Source of the DNA: Nocardioides sp. BP30
GTDB lineage: Bacteria; Actinomycetota; Actinomycetes; Propionibacteriales; Nocardioidaceae
Direction: 5' to 3'
Length of the DNA stretch: 64,000 nt
Assembly (NCBI RefSeq): GCF_029873215.1
Contig: NZ_CP123620.1
Coordinates: forward strand, 3,100,001-3,164,000
A program made the translations under genes and the position numbers. Shown one piece after another: positions 12,539 to 20,996 of the stretch (its first letter is position 1; the number at the start of each line of letters is the position of its first letter). The notes under the pieces are model-generated. The model ran no database searches. It saw nothing but the letters and a program-made list of their open reading frames with translations, and had not been told where the DNA came from.

Positions 12539-14781
12539 CCACCGTGCCCGTGATGCCCATCCCCACCGACGAGCTGGCCATGATCGTGGCCGGCGAGCAC
12601 CGCAGTCCGCACGGGGTGCTCGGCGCCCATCCGCACGCCGGCGGGATCACCGTCCGGGCGCTCAAGCCGCTCGCCGAGTCGGTGGTGGTGCGCTGGCCCG
12701 GCGGCGAGGCCGCGCTGACCCACGAGCACGACGGCGTCTGGGTGGGCGTGCTGCCGCTGGCCGACGTGCCGGACTACCGCCTGGCGGTGACCTACGCGGG
12801 CGAGGAGCACGTCGTCGACGACCCGTACCGGTTCCTGCCGAGCATCGGCGAGCTGGACCTGCACCTGTTCAACGAGGGCCGGCACGAGGAGCTGTGGCGC
12901 GCCCTCGGCGCGCGCATCCACCGCTACGACGGCCCGGCCGGTCCGGTGAGCGGCACCTCGTTCACGGTGTGGGCGCCCAACGCCCGCGGCGTACGGCTCA
13001 AGGGCGACTTCAACTCCTGGGACGGCCGCGAGCACCCCATGCGGATGCTCGCCGAGTCCGGCGTCTGGGAGATCTTCGTGCCCGATGTCGGCACCGGCGC
13101 GCACTACAAGTTCATCATCCTCGGCGCCGACGGACAGTGGTCCGAGCGGGCCGACCCGATGGCGACGTACGCCGAGGTGCCGCCGGCCACCTCCTCGGTG
13201 GTGTGGGAGTCGTCCTACACCTGGGACGACGACGCGTGGCAGAGCGCACGCCCTCGACGCCAGGGCGTCGACCAGCCGATGTCGATCTACGAGGTGCACC
13301 TCGGCTCGTGGCGACGCGGGCTTTCCTATCGCGACCTGGCCGAGGAGCTCGTCGGCTACGTCGCCGACCTCGGCTTCACGCACGTCGAGCTGATGCCGGT
13401 GATGCAGCACCCGTACGGCGGCAGCTGGGGCTATCACGTCACCGGCTACTTCGCGCCGGACAGCCGGTTCGGCAACCCCGACGACTTCAAGTACCTGGTC
13501 GACCGGCTGCACCAGGCCGGTATCGGCGTGATCCTGGACTGGGTGCCGGGCCACTTCGCCACCGACCCGTGGGCGTTGGCCCGCTTCGACGGCACCCCGC
13601 TCTACGAGCACCCGGACCCCCGCCGGGGCTGGCACGCCGAGTGGGGCTCGCACATCTTCGACTTCGGCCGGCGCGAGGTGCGCAACTTCCTCTACTCCAA
13701 CGCCGTCTACTGGCTCGAGGAGTTCCATGCCGACGGGCTGCGGGTGGACGGCGTGGCCTCGATGCTCTACCTGGACTACGGCCGTGGCCACGGCGAGTGG
13801 CTGCCGAACGAGCACGGCGGCCGCGAGCACCTGGAGGCGGTGCAGTTCCTGCAGGAGATGAACGCCACCGCCTACAAGCGCTCCCCCGGGATCGCCACGA
13901 TCGCCGAGGAGTCCACGGCCTGGCCCGGCGTGACCGGACCGACCGACGCCGGTGGCCTGGGCTTCGGGTTCAAGTGGAACATGGGCTGGATGCACGACAC
14001 GCTCGACTACCTGCGTCACGACCCGGTGCACCGCGCCTATCACCATCACGAGATGACGTTCGGGCTCAGCTACGCCTGGTCGGAGAACTACGTGCTGCCG
14101 CTCTCGCACGACGAGGTGGTGCACGGCAAGGGCTCGCTGCTGCGCAAGATGCCGGGCGATCGCTGGCAGCAGCTGGCGAACCTGCGCGCCTACTTCGGCT
14201 TCATGTGGGCGCATCCGGGCAAGCAGCTGCTCTTCATGGGCAGCGAGTTCGCCCAGGAGTCGGAGTGGGCCGAGTCGCGCGAGCTCGACTGGTGGCTGCT
14301 CGAGCACCCCGAGCACCGCGGCGTGCAGGCGGTCATCCGTGACCTCAACGCGCTCTACCGGGACACGCCGGCGCTGTGGTCGCGCGACGACGAGCCGGAG
14401 AGCTTCGCGTGGCTCATCGCCGACGACACCGCCAACAACGTCTACGCCTTCACCCGCTTCGCGTCCACGGGTCCGGATGCGGAGGGCAGCGCCTCGCCGC
14501 TGGTCTGCATCGCCAACTTCTCCCCCGTCCCGCAGCACGGCTACGTGCTCGGCCTGCCCGCCGAGGGCGTGTGGGAGGAGGTGCTCAACACCGACGCCGA
14601 CGCCTACGGCGGTTCGGGTGCGGGCAACCTCGGCTCGGTGCGGGCGGAGGTGGGCGACTCGCACGGTCAGCCCGCCCGCGCCTCGATCACGATCCCGCCG
14701 CTCGCGACGGTCTGGCTGCGCCGAGCGGGAGCGGAGGTGGACCCGCCGGAGCCTGAGGGCGCCGCTACAGTGACCGCATGA
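12535..14781 (+). CDS. glgB: 1,4-alpha-glucan branching enzyme GlgB
   Basis: A 748-residue GH13 branching enzyme that introduces alpha-1,6 branches into the glucan made by GlgE. Two N-terminal CBM48-like modules (about 10-110 and 115-225) precede the barrel. Catalytic residues are in GLRVDGVASMLYLDY (Asp about 405), TIAEESTAWPG (Glu about 458) and LSHDEVVHGKGS (Asp about 526). ATG 12535 overlaps the pep2 TGA. The C terminus overlaps the next gene by four bases. Confidence 0.96.
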   Translation: MTTVPVMPIPTDELAMIVAGEHRSPHGVLGAHPHAGGITVRALKPLAESVVVRWPGGEAALTHEHDGVWVGVLPLADVPDYRLAVTYAGEEHVVDDPYRFLPSIGELDLHLFNEGRHEELWRALGARIHRYDGPAGPVSGTSFTVWAPNARGVRLKGDFNSWDGREHPMRMLAESGVWEIFVPDVGTGAHYKFIILGADGQWSERADPMATYAEVPPATSSVVWESSYTWDDDAWQSARPRRQGVDQPMSIYEVHLGSWRRGLSYRDLAEELVGYVADLGFTHVELMPVMQHPYGGSWGYHVTGYFAPDSRFGNPDDFKYLVDRLHQAGIGVILDWVPGHFATDPWALARFDGTPLYEHPDPRRGWHAEWGSHIFDFGRREVRNFLYSNAVYWLEEFHADGLRVDGVASMLYLDYGRGHGEWLPNEHGGREHLEAVQFLQEMNATAYKRSPGIATIAEESTAWPGVTGPTDAGGLGFGFKWNMGWMHDTLDYLRHDPVHRAYHHHEMTFGLSYAWSENYVLPLSHDEVVHGKGSLLRKMPGDRWQQLANLRAYFGFMWAHPGKQLLFMGSEFAQESEWAESRELDWWLLEHPEHRGVQAVIRDLNALYRDTPALWSRDDEPESFAWLIADDTANNVYAFTRFASTGPDAEGSASPLVCIANFSPVPQHGYVLGLPAEGVWEEVLNTDADAYGGSGAGNLGSVRAEVGDSHGQPARASITIPPLATVWLRRAGAEVDPPEPEGAATVTA

Positions 14782-15542
14782 CCGACCAGCCGCTGACGAC
14801 CGTCGAGACCGTCGGCGACGGGGTCGCGCGGATCGCCTGGGCCGCCACGGAGCCGGTCGACGTCGTACGCCGCGAGGTGGCCTCGGCGCTGCTCACCCAC
14901 GCCCGGGTGGAGGCACTCGTCGACCCGGAGGACGCCCAGGCGCAGCGGACCGCCACCTGGTCGGGGATGCGACGCGAGGGACTGATGCGCGGGGTGACGA
15001 TCGAGGGCTCCGCGGTGGATCGGATCGTCTACGCCCGCCTCGCCAGTGACCTGCCGCTGCAGGAGCCGGAGGGCTTCCGCGCGATCTTGAACTCGTTCCT
15101 GCCACGCAAGCGCGCGATCGGGCAGATGCTGGTGCGCGACGGCGAGGACAGGGTGCTCCTGTGCCAGCTGACCTACAAGCAGGACTGGGACCTGCCGGGT
15201 GGCGTGGTGGAGGTCGACGAGTCCCCGCGCGCCGGCGTGACCCGTGAGCTCGAGGAGGAGCTCGGCCTCACGATCCCCGCCGGTGAGCTGCTGCTCACCG
15301 ACTGGCTGCCCCCGTGGAGCGGCTGGGAGGACGCCCTGTGCCTGGTCTTCGACGGTGGCGTCCACGACGCCTCGCTGCTCGAGCGCATCGTCCGCGAGGA
15401 GCGGGAGATCCGCTCCGTCGCGTTCAAGTCCCTCGACGAGGTCCGCGAGCTGGCCGCGGACTTCACCACCCGCCGGATCGAGTCGGCGCTGGCGCGAGCG
15501 CACGGCCACGGGTCGCCGTTCACCGAGAGCGGCCGGTCCTAG
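14778..15542 (+). CDS. NUDIX hydrolase with GNAT-like N-terminal segment
   Basis: A 254-residue protein coupled to glgB by an ATGA overlap. Residues about 115-240 form a NUDIX domain with the full box GX5EX7REXXEEXG running from about 140 to 163 (GGVVEVDE...RELEEELGL). Residues about 1-105 are not NUDIX; the TATWSGMRREGLMRG segment resembles the C-terminal part of a GNAT acetyltransferase. It probably cleaves a nucleoside-diphosphate-linked substrate, but which one is not visible. Its place at the end of a glucan operon could mean a sugar-nucleotide, or simply read-through. Confidence 0.85.
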   Translation: MTDQPLTTVETVGDGVARIAWAATEPVDVVRREVASALLTHARVEALVDPEDAQAQRTATWSGMRREGLMRGVTIEGSAVDRIVYARLASDLPLQEPEGFRAILNSFLPRKRAIGQMLVRDGEDRVLLCQLTYKQDWDLPGGVVEVDESPRAGVTRELEEELGLTIPAGELLLTDWLPPWSGWEDALCLVFDGGVHDASLLERIVREEREIRSVAFKSLDEVRELAADFTTRRIESALARAHGHGSPFTESGRS

Positions 15543-15558
15543 CGGCTCGTCGTCCGCG

Positions 15559-16461
15559 TCACCGCGACACCTCAGCGCGCGCCACCACCGCACGGGGCGC
15601 GTGCCGCCGCAGCACGCCCTGCGCGATCAGCACGCCCAGGATCAGCAGCGCGCCACCGGCGAGCTCGGCGCCGTTGGGCACCTCTCCCCGCAACGGCCAG
15701 GCCGTCGCTGCGGCGACCACCGGGGCGAGCAGCACCCACGGCACCACAGCCGAGGACGGATTGCGAGCGAGCAGGGTGTTGAAGATGCCGTAGCCGACCA
15801 GCGAGGCGAGCACGGTGGTGTAGACGGTGGAGAGCACGGCGTGCCAGCCGAACGCCTGCAGCCCCTCGCCCACGGCATGCGGGCCGTCGAGGACCAACGA
15901 GAGCGCCAGCAGCGGCACGGGGACGACGAGGGCCGACCAGACGGTGAGCGAGAGACCACCGCCGCTGATCCGAGCGGCCCGGGACACGACGTTGCCGATC
16001 GCCCACGACACGGCGGCCGCGAGGCACAGCAACAGCGCCCCGGCCGGTACGTGACCGCCTCGGCCCCACCCCACGATCAGCAGGCCGAGGGCGCCGAGCA
16101 GCACCCCGGCCATCTGCGCCACCGACGGGCGCTCACGCAGCGCTCCCGCCGCCAGCACCACGGTGAGGACCACCTGCGCCTGCAGCACGAGCGCCGCCAG
16201 TCCCGGCGGCATGCCGGCATGCATCGAGGCGTAGAGGAAGCCGAACTGGCCCAGGCTCATGAAGATCCCGACCGCTGCCACCGTCCGCCACCGTGCCTGC
16301 GGCCGCGGCACCAGGAAGCAGGCCGGCAGGGCGACGAAGGTGAAGCGGATCGCCGCGAACAGCAGCGGCGGCACGCCGCCCATCCCCCAGTCGATCACCA
16401 CGAAGTTGAAGCCCCATACGGAGGCGACCAGTGCGGCGAGGAGTGAGTCACGACGGCTCAT
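15559..16461 (-). CDS. EamA/DMT-family metabolite exporter
   Basis: About 300 residues with ten predicted membrane helices in two EamA repeats; the start SLLAALVASVWGFNFVVIDW is typical of the amino-acid/metabolite exporter branch of the drug/metabolite transporter superfamily. The frame extends to 16518, but ATG 16461 (MSRRDSLL) gives the normal N terminus. It is transcribed divergently from a LysR-type gene 73 bases away, which probably regulates it. Substrate unknown; cysteine or aromatic compounds are guesses from the family. Confidence 0.87.
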   Translation of the reverse strand: MSRRDSLLAALVASVWGFNFVVIDWGMGGVPPLLFAAIRFTFVALPACFLVPRPQARWRTVAAVGIFMSLGQFGFLYASMHAGMPPGLAALVLQAQVVLTVVLAAGALRERPSVAQMAGVLLGALGLLIVGWGRGGHVPAGALLLCLAAAVSWAIGNVVSRAARISGGGLSLTVWSALVVPVPLLALSLVLDGPHAVGEGLQAFGWHAVLSTVYTTVLASLVGYGIFNTLLARNPSSAVVPWVLLAPVVAAATAWPLRGEVPNGAELAGGALLILGVLIAQGVLRRHAPRAVVARAEVSR

Positions 16462-16522
16462 GGACCTATCGTGGCCGAACGAGACCTTGTAGCACCAGCG
16501 AATAGAACTGCATCCCATTCGG

Positions 16523-16528
16523 TAGCAT
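16523..16528 (+). promoter_or_regulatory. Putative -10 element for the LysR gene
   Basis: TAGCAT followed by six bases and the ATG at 16535, consistent with a leaderless mRNA. It lies in the divergent control region shared with the EamA gene. Confidence 0.4.
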
Positions 16529-16534
16529 CACTTC

Positions 16535-17437
16535 ATGATCGATCTGGATGCCCTCGTCTCGCTGCGAGCCGTCGCCACCCACGGCTCGGTCGTCGCGGCG
16601 GCCGAAGCGCTCGGCTTCACCCCGAGCGCTGTCTCGCAGCAGATCAAGCGACTGGAGCGCAGCAGCGGCGTCCCCGTCCTGGAGCGGGTGGGGCGCGGCG
16701 TGATGCTGACCCGGCACGGCCGTCACCTCGTCGACCGCGGGACCCGTCTGCTCGCCGACCTCGAGGAACTCGAGGCGGGCCTGCACCGCCAGGCCGCGAC
16801 GGTGGCGGGCGACGTCAGGCTGACAGCGTTCTCCACGGCGATGCGCGGGCTGGTGGCGCCGACCCTGCCGCCCGTCCTCGACGCGCACCCGACGCTCGAG
16901 GTCGCCCTCGCCGAGCGCGAGCCGTGGGACACGATCGACCTGGTGGCCCGCGGCGAGTCCGATCTCGGCCTGGTACACAGTTGGGGCGACGTACCGCTCC
17001 AGATCCCCGACCATGTCGTCGCGACCCGGATCGGCACCGACCTGGCGGACGTGATCATGCGCGCGGACCACCCGCTGGCACGGCAGCCCGCCGTCACGCC
17101 CGCGGACCTGGTCGACGAGGGCTGGATCGCCACCCCCGAGGGCACCATCTGCCGGCAGTGGCTCAACCGGATGTACGTCGGCACCGGCCGGCTGCCGCGC
17201 ATCGCGCACGTCGCGATGGAGTTCGACTCCCATCTTGCCCTGGTGGGCGCGGGCCTGGGCATCGCGCTGGTACCGCGGCTGGGTCGGGCCACCCTGGCCG
17301 CCGACCTGGTCGCCGTACGGGCCAACGATCCGGTGCCGACCCGCAGCGTCCTGGCACTGCACCGGCGCAGCATGACCGACTCCCCTGCCATCACCGCGCT
17401 GCTCGACGCGCTCCTCGAGGCCGGAGGACGGTTGTGA
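16535..17437 (+). CDS. LysR-family transcriptional regulator
   Basis: A 300-residue regulator with an N-terminal winged helix-turn-helix (about 1-60, including AAEALGFTPSAVSQQIKRLE) and a periplasmic-binding-protein-like effector domain (about 88-295). Divergent orientation with the EamA exporter suggests that gene is its target. The stop codon lies inside a perfect 26-bp palindrome (17430-17455), so the 3' end is embedded in a repeat or terminator element. Confidence 0.92.
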   Translation: MIDLDALVSLRAVATHGSVVAAAEALGFTPSAVSQQIKRLERSSGVPVLERVGRGVMLTRHGRHLVDRGTRLLADLEELEAGLHRQAATVAGDVRLTAFSTAMRGLVAPTLPPVLDAHPTLEVALAEREPWDTIDLVARGESDLGLVHSWGDVPLQIPDHVVATRIGTDLADVIMRADHPLARQPAVTPADLVDEGWIATPEGTICRQWLNRMYVGTGRLPRIAHVAMEFDSHLALVGAGLGIALVPRLGRATLAADLVAVRANDPVPTRSVLALHRRSMTDSPAITALLDALLEAGGRL

Positions 17438-17517
17438 CCCCTAGGGGTCACAACCACACGCTGGGGGGCAAAGCTTTGCCCGACAACATGCGGTTCTGAC
17501 CCTCAGGGGTCACAACC
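17430..17517. repeat. Palindromic repeat element between convergent genes
   Basis: An 88-bp element with three palindromic parts: a perfect 26-bp palindrome at 17430-17455 (half-site GGTTGTGACCCCT), a 16-bp palindrome at 17466-17481 (GGGCAAAGCTTTGCCC), and a 26-bp imperfect copy of the first at 17492-17517 with three substitutions. It fills the space between the LysR stop and the end of the thioredoxin-like gene. It could act as a two-way terminator or be a dispersed repeat. Confidence 0.7.
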
Positions 17518-17526
17518 GTCGCAGGC

Positions 17527-18507
17527 TCAGAAGAGCGCGGAGGCCAGCGCCTGCCGGCCCTTCAGCACCCGCGGGTCCTCGTTCCCGACGGCGCCGAAGA
17601 GACCGATGAGGTGCTCGCGGGCCTTGTTCCGCTCGTCCCCGGCGCTGCGCGCCACCAGCCCGACCAGGCGGTTGAAGGCGTCCTCGACGTGGCCGCCGAG
17701 CAGGTCCAGATCGGCACAGAGCGTCTGCGCGTCCACGTCGTCGGGGTCGGCCGCCGCGGCTGCCCGGGCGGCGTTGAGGTCGACGCCGCGGGTGCGCTGC
17801 AGCACCTTCGCCATCGCCAGGCCGGCGGCCGCCTCGCTGTCGGCGGGGTTGGCGTCCACGAGCTTCTGGTACTCCGCGACGGCTCTGTCGATGTCGCCCT
17901 CGCCGAGCGCCTCCTGTGCCGCGGCGTAGCGCGGATCCAGCGCCTCCTCCTCACCCTCGCCGACCTCGGCTCGACGGGGCTGGTGCCGCCCGCTGAGACC
18001 CGAGACCGTCAGCTGCTGGGAGACCTGGGTCAGCATCGTCCGCAGCTCCTCGATCGGGACGATGTCCTGCAGCAGCGGCTGCGGCCGGCCGTCGATGACG
18101 CCGACGAGGAGCGGGATCGAGGGGATCTGCATCGCCTGGGCGATCTCGGGCGCGGCGTCGATGTCGACCAGCCCGACCAGGAACCGGCCCTCGAACTCGT
18201 CGGAGAGCTGGCGCAGGTCGTGCGCCATGGTCGCCGATTCGGGCATCCGGGTGGCGGAGTAGAACATCAGCAGGACAGGCGCCGTCATCGACGCCTCGAG
18301 CGTGGTCTGGAAGTTGTCGCGGCTCAGCTCGACGCTGTACGCCGAGCCGCCCGTGGCCGGTGTCCCGCCGGTGACACCGCCGGCCTGGCCGCTCCCCAGC
18401 GCGCTGCCGGGCACCCCGCCGGGTGCGCCGCCGGCCGCCGGCTGAGCGGGGCGCTTCAGCGCGCCGAGGTCGATCGCTCCGGGACGGGAGAAGGGCTGCT
18501 GCGTCAT
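17527..18507 (-). CDS. Thioredoxin-like/TPR protein (CnoX/YbbN type) without active-site cysteines
   Basis: A 326-residue cytosolic protein. After a Gly/Ala/Pro-rich N terminus (1-55), residues about 56-165 form a thioredoxin fold in which the CXXC site is replaced by SATRMPES; the cis-proline loop IPSIP is kept. Residues about 190-320 form TPR-like helices. The architecture matches YbbN/CnoX chaperone-like proteins, which hold clients rather than act as general reductases. ATG 18507 follows a TAGAAT hexamer by six bases, suggesting a leaderless mRNA. Confidence 0.87.
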   Translation of the reverse strand: MTQQPFSRPGAIDLGALKRPAQPAAGGAPGGVPGSALGSGQAGGVTGGTPATGGSAYSVELSRDNFQTTLEASMTAPVLLMFYSATRMPESATMAHDLRQLSDEFEGRFLVGLVDIDAAPEIAQAMQIPSIPLLVGVIDGRPQPLLQDIVPIEELRTMLTQVSQQLTVSGLSGRHQPRRAEVGEGEEEALDPRYAAAQEALGEGDIDRAVAEYQKLVDANPADSEAAAGLAMAKVLQRTRGVDLNAARAAAAADPDDVDAQTLCADLDLLGGHVEDAFNRLVGLVARSAGDERNKAREHLIGLFGAVGNEDPRVLKGRQALASALF

Positions 18508-18513
18508 GCCCCG

Positions 18514-18519
18514 ATTCTA
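18514..18519 (-). promoter_or_regulatory. Putative -10 element of the thioredoxin-like gene
   Basis: TAGAAT on the minus strand, six bases before the ATG at 18507. Confidence 0.45.
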
Positions 18520-18567
18520 GGGGCGACGCCCTCCGGACCGGGTCGGGGCCTGATCCGGAGGGCCGGA

Positions 18568-20895
18568 TCAGTCGCGCGACATCGCGGCGTGGAAGTCGCG
18601 CTCGCGATCGAGGTACTGGTCGTCGCCGACGTTGATCTCGACCACCCGGATCCGGCCGCCGGTGAAGGCGAACGGGCTGCTGTACTCCTTCGAGACCGGG
18701 TCGGCGGAGTCCTCGCCGATGCTGAGTCCCTCACCGCACAGGGCGAAGTGGCCGGGCTGGGTCTTCCAGGGCGCCTTGGCGACGGCCGTGTCGTCGACGT
18801 AGAGGGTCGCGGTCCCGACGGCCTCCCCGTGCTCCCCGTGGCTCTCCTTGGTGAACTCCACCCCGAGGACGTGCTGACCGGGGGCGAGCTCGTCGGGCGA
18901 GGAGAGCTGCTGCTCGGGCGGGATGCCGAGGAAGTTGTAGGCGTACCAGAGCCGGCGGTCCTTCACGAACAGGCTGTGGCCACCGAAGCGGGCGCCGTTG
19001 GCGAGCAGTACGCCGTGCGCGTCACCATCGGCGATCTCGACCTGGGCGAGGATCTTGAACGAGCGGCCCCGGATCTCCGCCGCGTTGAACTCCGGGATCG
19101 GCAGCGTGCCCGGGTAGTAGCGGTAGATCCCGCCCTCGGGGATCTCGGCGACCGGCTGCGCCGCCACCAGATCGGCTATCGACCGGTTGTCGAGCGGCAG
19201 GACGTCGTACTTGCCGGCCTCGACGTACCAGAGATTGACCAGTTCCTTGACCTTGTCGGGGTGCTCCGCCGCCAGGTCGTGGGCCTCGGCCCGGTCGACC
19301 GCGGAGTGGTACAGCTCCCAGGTGTCGTTGACCAGGGCCTTGGCATCACCGCCCTGCTGGGGGGCGCGCTGGGCGACGACATGCCAGCCCTCGTGCCACA
19401 GCGCCCGCGTGCCCATCATCTCGTAGTACTGGATGTGCTTCTCGGTCGGTCCGTCCGCAGCGAAGGAGTACTTCATGGAAACCCCGGGCAGCGGTGTCTG
19501 CGCGTAGCCGAGGACCTCGTCGGGCATCTCCAGTCCTGCGCACTCCAGGATGGTCGGCACGATGTCCACCGCGTGGTGGTACTGGTTGCGCACCTCACCG
19601 CGGGCCTCGATGCCTCGCGGCCAGGAGACGATGAGCGGGTCGGCGACACCACCTTGGTAGGTGTAGCGCTTGAACATCTTGAACGGGGTCGAGAACGCCG
19701 TCGCCCAGCCCGTCGGATAGTGGTTGTAGGTGTCCGGGGAGCCCAGCTGGTCGAGCATCGCGAGGTTCTGCTGGAGGTCCTCGGGATAGGCGTTGAAGAA
19801 CTTGTTCTCGTTCACCGTCCCCACCGGGCTGCCCTCGCCCGAGGCGCCGTTGTCGGCGCAGTACATGATCATCGTGTTCTCGAGCTGGCCGGTCTCCTCG
19901 AGGTAGTCGACGATCCGGCCGACCTGGGCGTCGGTGTACTCGGAGAAGCCGGCGTACACCTCGGCCATCCGAGCGAACAGGCGCCTCTCCTCCTCGCCGA
20001 GGGTGTCCCAGGGCTTGACGTGGTCCATCGGCTGTGCGGCCTCGCCCGGGAGCGGATTGATGCTGGTCAGCTCCGTGTCCGGAGGGAGGATGCCGCGCTC
20101 GATCATCCGGGGCAGCACCCACTCGCGGTAGGCCTCGTAGCCGTCGTCGAACTGACCGGCGTACTTCGCGATGTAGTCCTCGGGGGCATGGTGCGGAGCG
20201 TGGTTGGCTCCCGGGCAGAACCACAGGTACCACGGCTTGTCCGGGGCGGTCGTCCTGCTGTCGGCGATGAAGCCGATCGCCTTGTCGGCGAGGTCCTTGG
20301 ACAGGTGGTAGCCCTCCTCCGGCAGGTAGGGCTGCTCGACGTAGTGGTTGTCCTCGACCAGCGTTGGATACCAGTTGTTCGTCTCGCCGCCGATGAAGCC
20401 GTAGAACCGGTCGAACCCGCGGGCCAGCGGCCAGTTGCGCTTGGTGGCGCCCATCGCCCACTCGTCCAGCGGCACGTTGTGGTTCTTGCCGACCCAGAAG
20501 GTGTTGTAGCCGTTCTCCCGCAGCACCTCGCCGATGGTGGCGTTCTCCATCGGGATGTGACCGGTGTGTCCGGGGAAGCCCTGCGCGCCCTCGGCGATCT
20601 GTGCGAAGCCGTTCTGGTGGTGGTTGCGCCCGGTCAGCAGGCACGAGCGGGTCGGCGAGCACAGAGCGGTGGTGTGCCACTGGGTGTAGGTCAGGCCGTT
20701 GTCGGCGAGCCGCTGCATCGTCGGCATCTCGATCCGACCCCCGTACGGCGACCAGGCGGCCAGCCCGGTGTCGTCGTAGAGGACCAGCAGCACGTTCGGT
20801 GCGCCATCCGGCGCCGCCGACTCCCGGAACGGGGTCCAGTCCGGGACCGAGTCCCGCACGTCGAGGTTGACGACTCCGGCGAACTGCTTGGCCAC
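18568..20895 (-). CDS. Arylsulfatase, AtsA type
   Basis: A 775-residue sulfatase that hydrolyses sulfate esters. The formylglycine motif C79-S-P-T-R83 sits in TTALCSPTRSCLLTGRN, with metal-binding DD at 41-42 and a second metal segment CADNGASGEG. The sequence, including the C-terminal beta domain after about 560, resembles mycobacterial AtsA. There is no signal peptide, so it is probably cytosolic. The GTG start at 20895 has AGGAG six bases upstream. The formylglycine-generating enzyme it needs is not in this window. Substrate unknown. Confidence 0.93.
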   Translation of the reverse strand: MAKQFAGVVNLDVRDSVPDWTPFRESAAPDGAPNVLLVLYDDTGLAAWSPYGGRIEMPTMQRLADNGLTYTQWHTTALCSPTRSCLLTGRNHHQNGFAQIAEGAQGFPGHTGHIPMENATIGEVLRENGYNTFWVGKNHNVPLDEWAMGATKRNWPLARGFDRFYGFIGGETNNWYPTLVEDNHYVEQPYLPEEGYHLSKDLADKAIGFIADSRTTAPDKPWYLWFCPGANHAPHHAPEDYIAKYAGQFDDGYEAYREWVLPRMIERGILPPDTELTSINPLPGEAAQPMDHVKPWDTLGEEERRLFARMAEVYAGFSEYTDAQVGRIVDYLEETGQLENTMIMYCADNGASGEGSPVGTVNENKFFNAYPEDLQQNLAMLDQLGSPDTYNHYPTGWATAFSTPFKMFKRYTYQGGVADPLIVSWPRGIEARGEVRNQYHHAVDIVPTILECAGLEMPDEVLGYAQTPLPGVSMKYSFAADGPTEKHIQYYEMMGTRALWHEGWHVVAQRAPQQGGDAKALVNDTWELYHSAVDRAEAHDLAAEHPDKVKELVNLWYVEAGKYDVLPLDNRSIADLVAAQPVAEIPEGGIYRYYPGTLPIPEFNAAEIRGRSFKILAQVEIADGDAHGVLLANGARFGGHSLFVKDRRLWYAYNFLGIPPEQQLSSPDELAPGQHVLGVEFTKESHGEHGEAVGTATLYVDDTAVAKAPWKTQPGHFALCGEGLSIGEDSADPVSKEYSSPFAFTGGRIRVVEINVGDDQYLDRERDFHAAMSRD

Positions 20896-20996
20896 GACGA
20901 CTCCTGGGTGCGATGCGGCTCACCGCCATCGGCGAGCGGGACGCCTCGACGATCTCCCCCGCATCCTGGCGACCGGCTCACCCGAATCCGGCGACC

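Noticed and set aside
16462..16534. Search for a LysR T-N11-A operator between the EamA and LysR genes
   Set aside because: No convincing symmetric site could be picked out by eye in the 73 bases.
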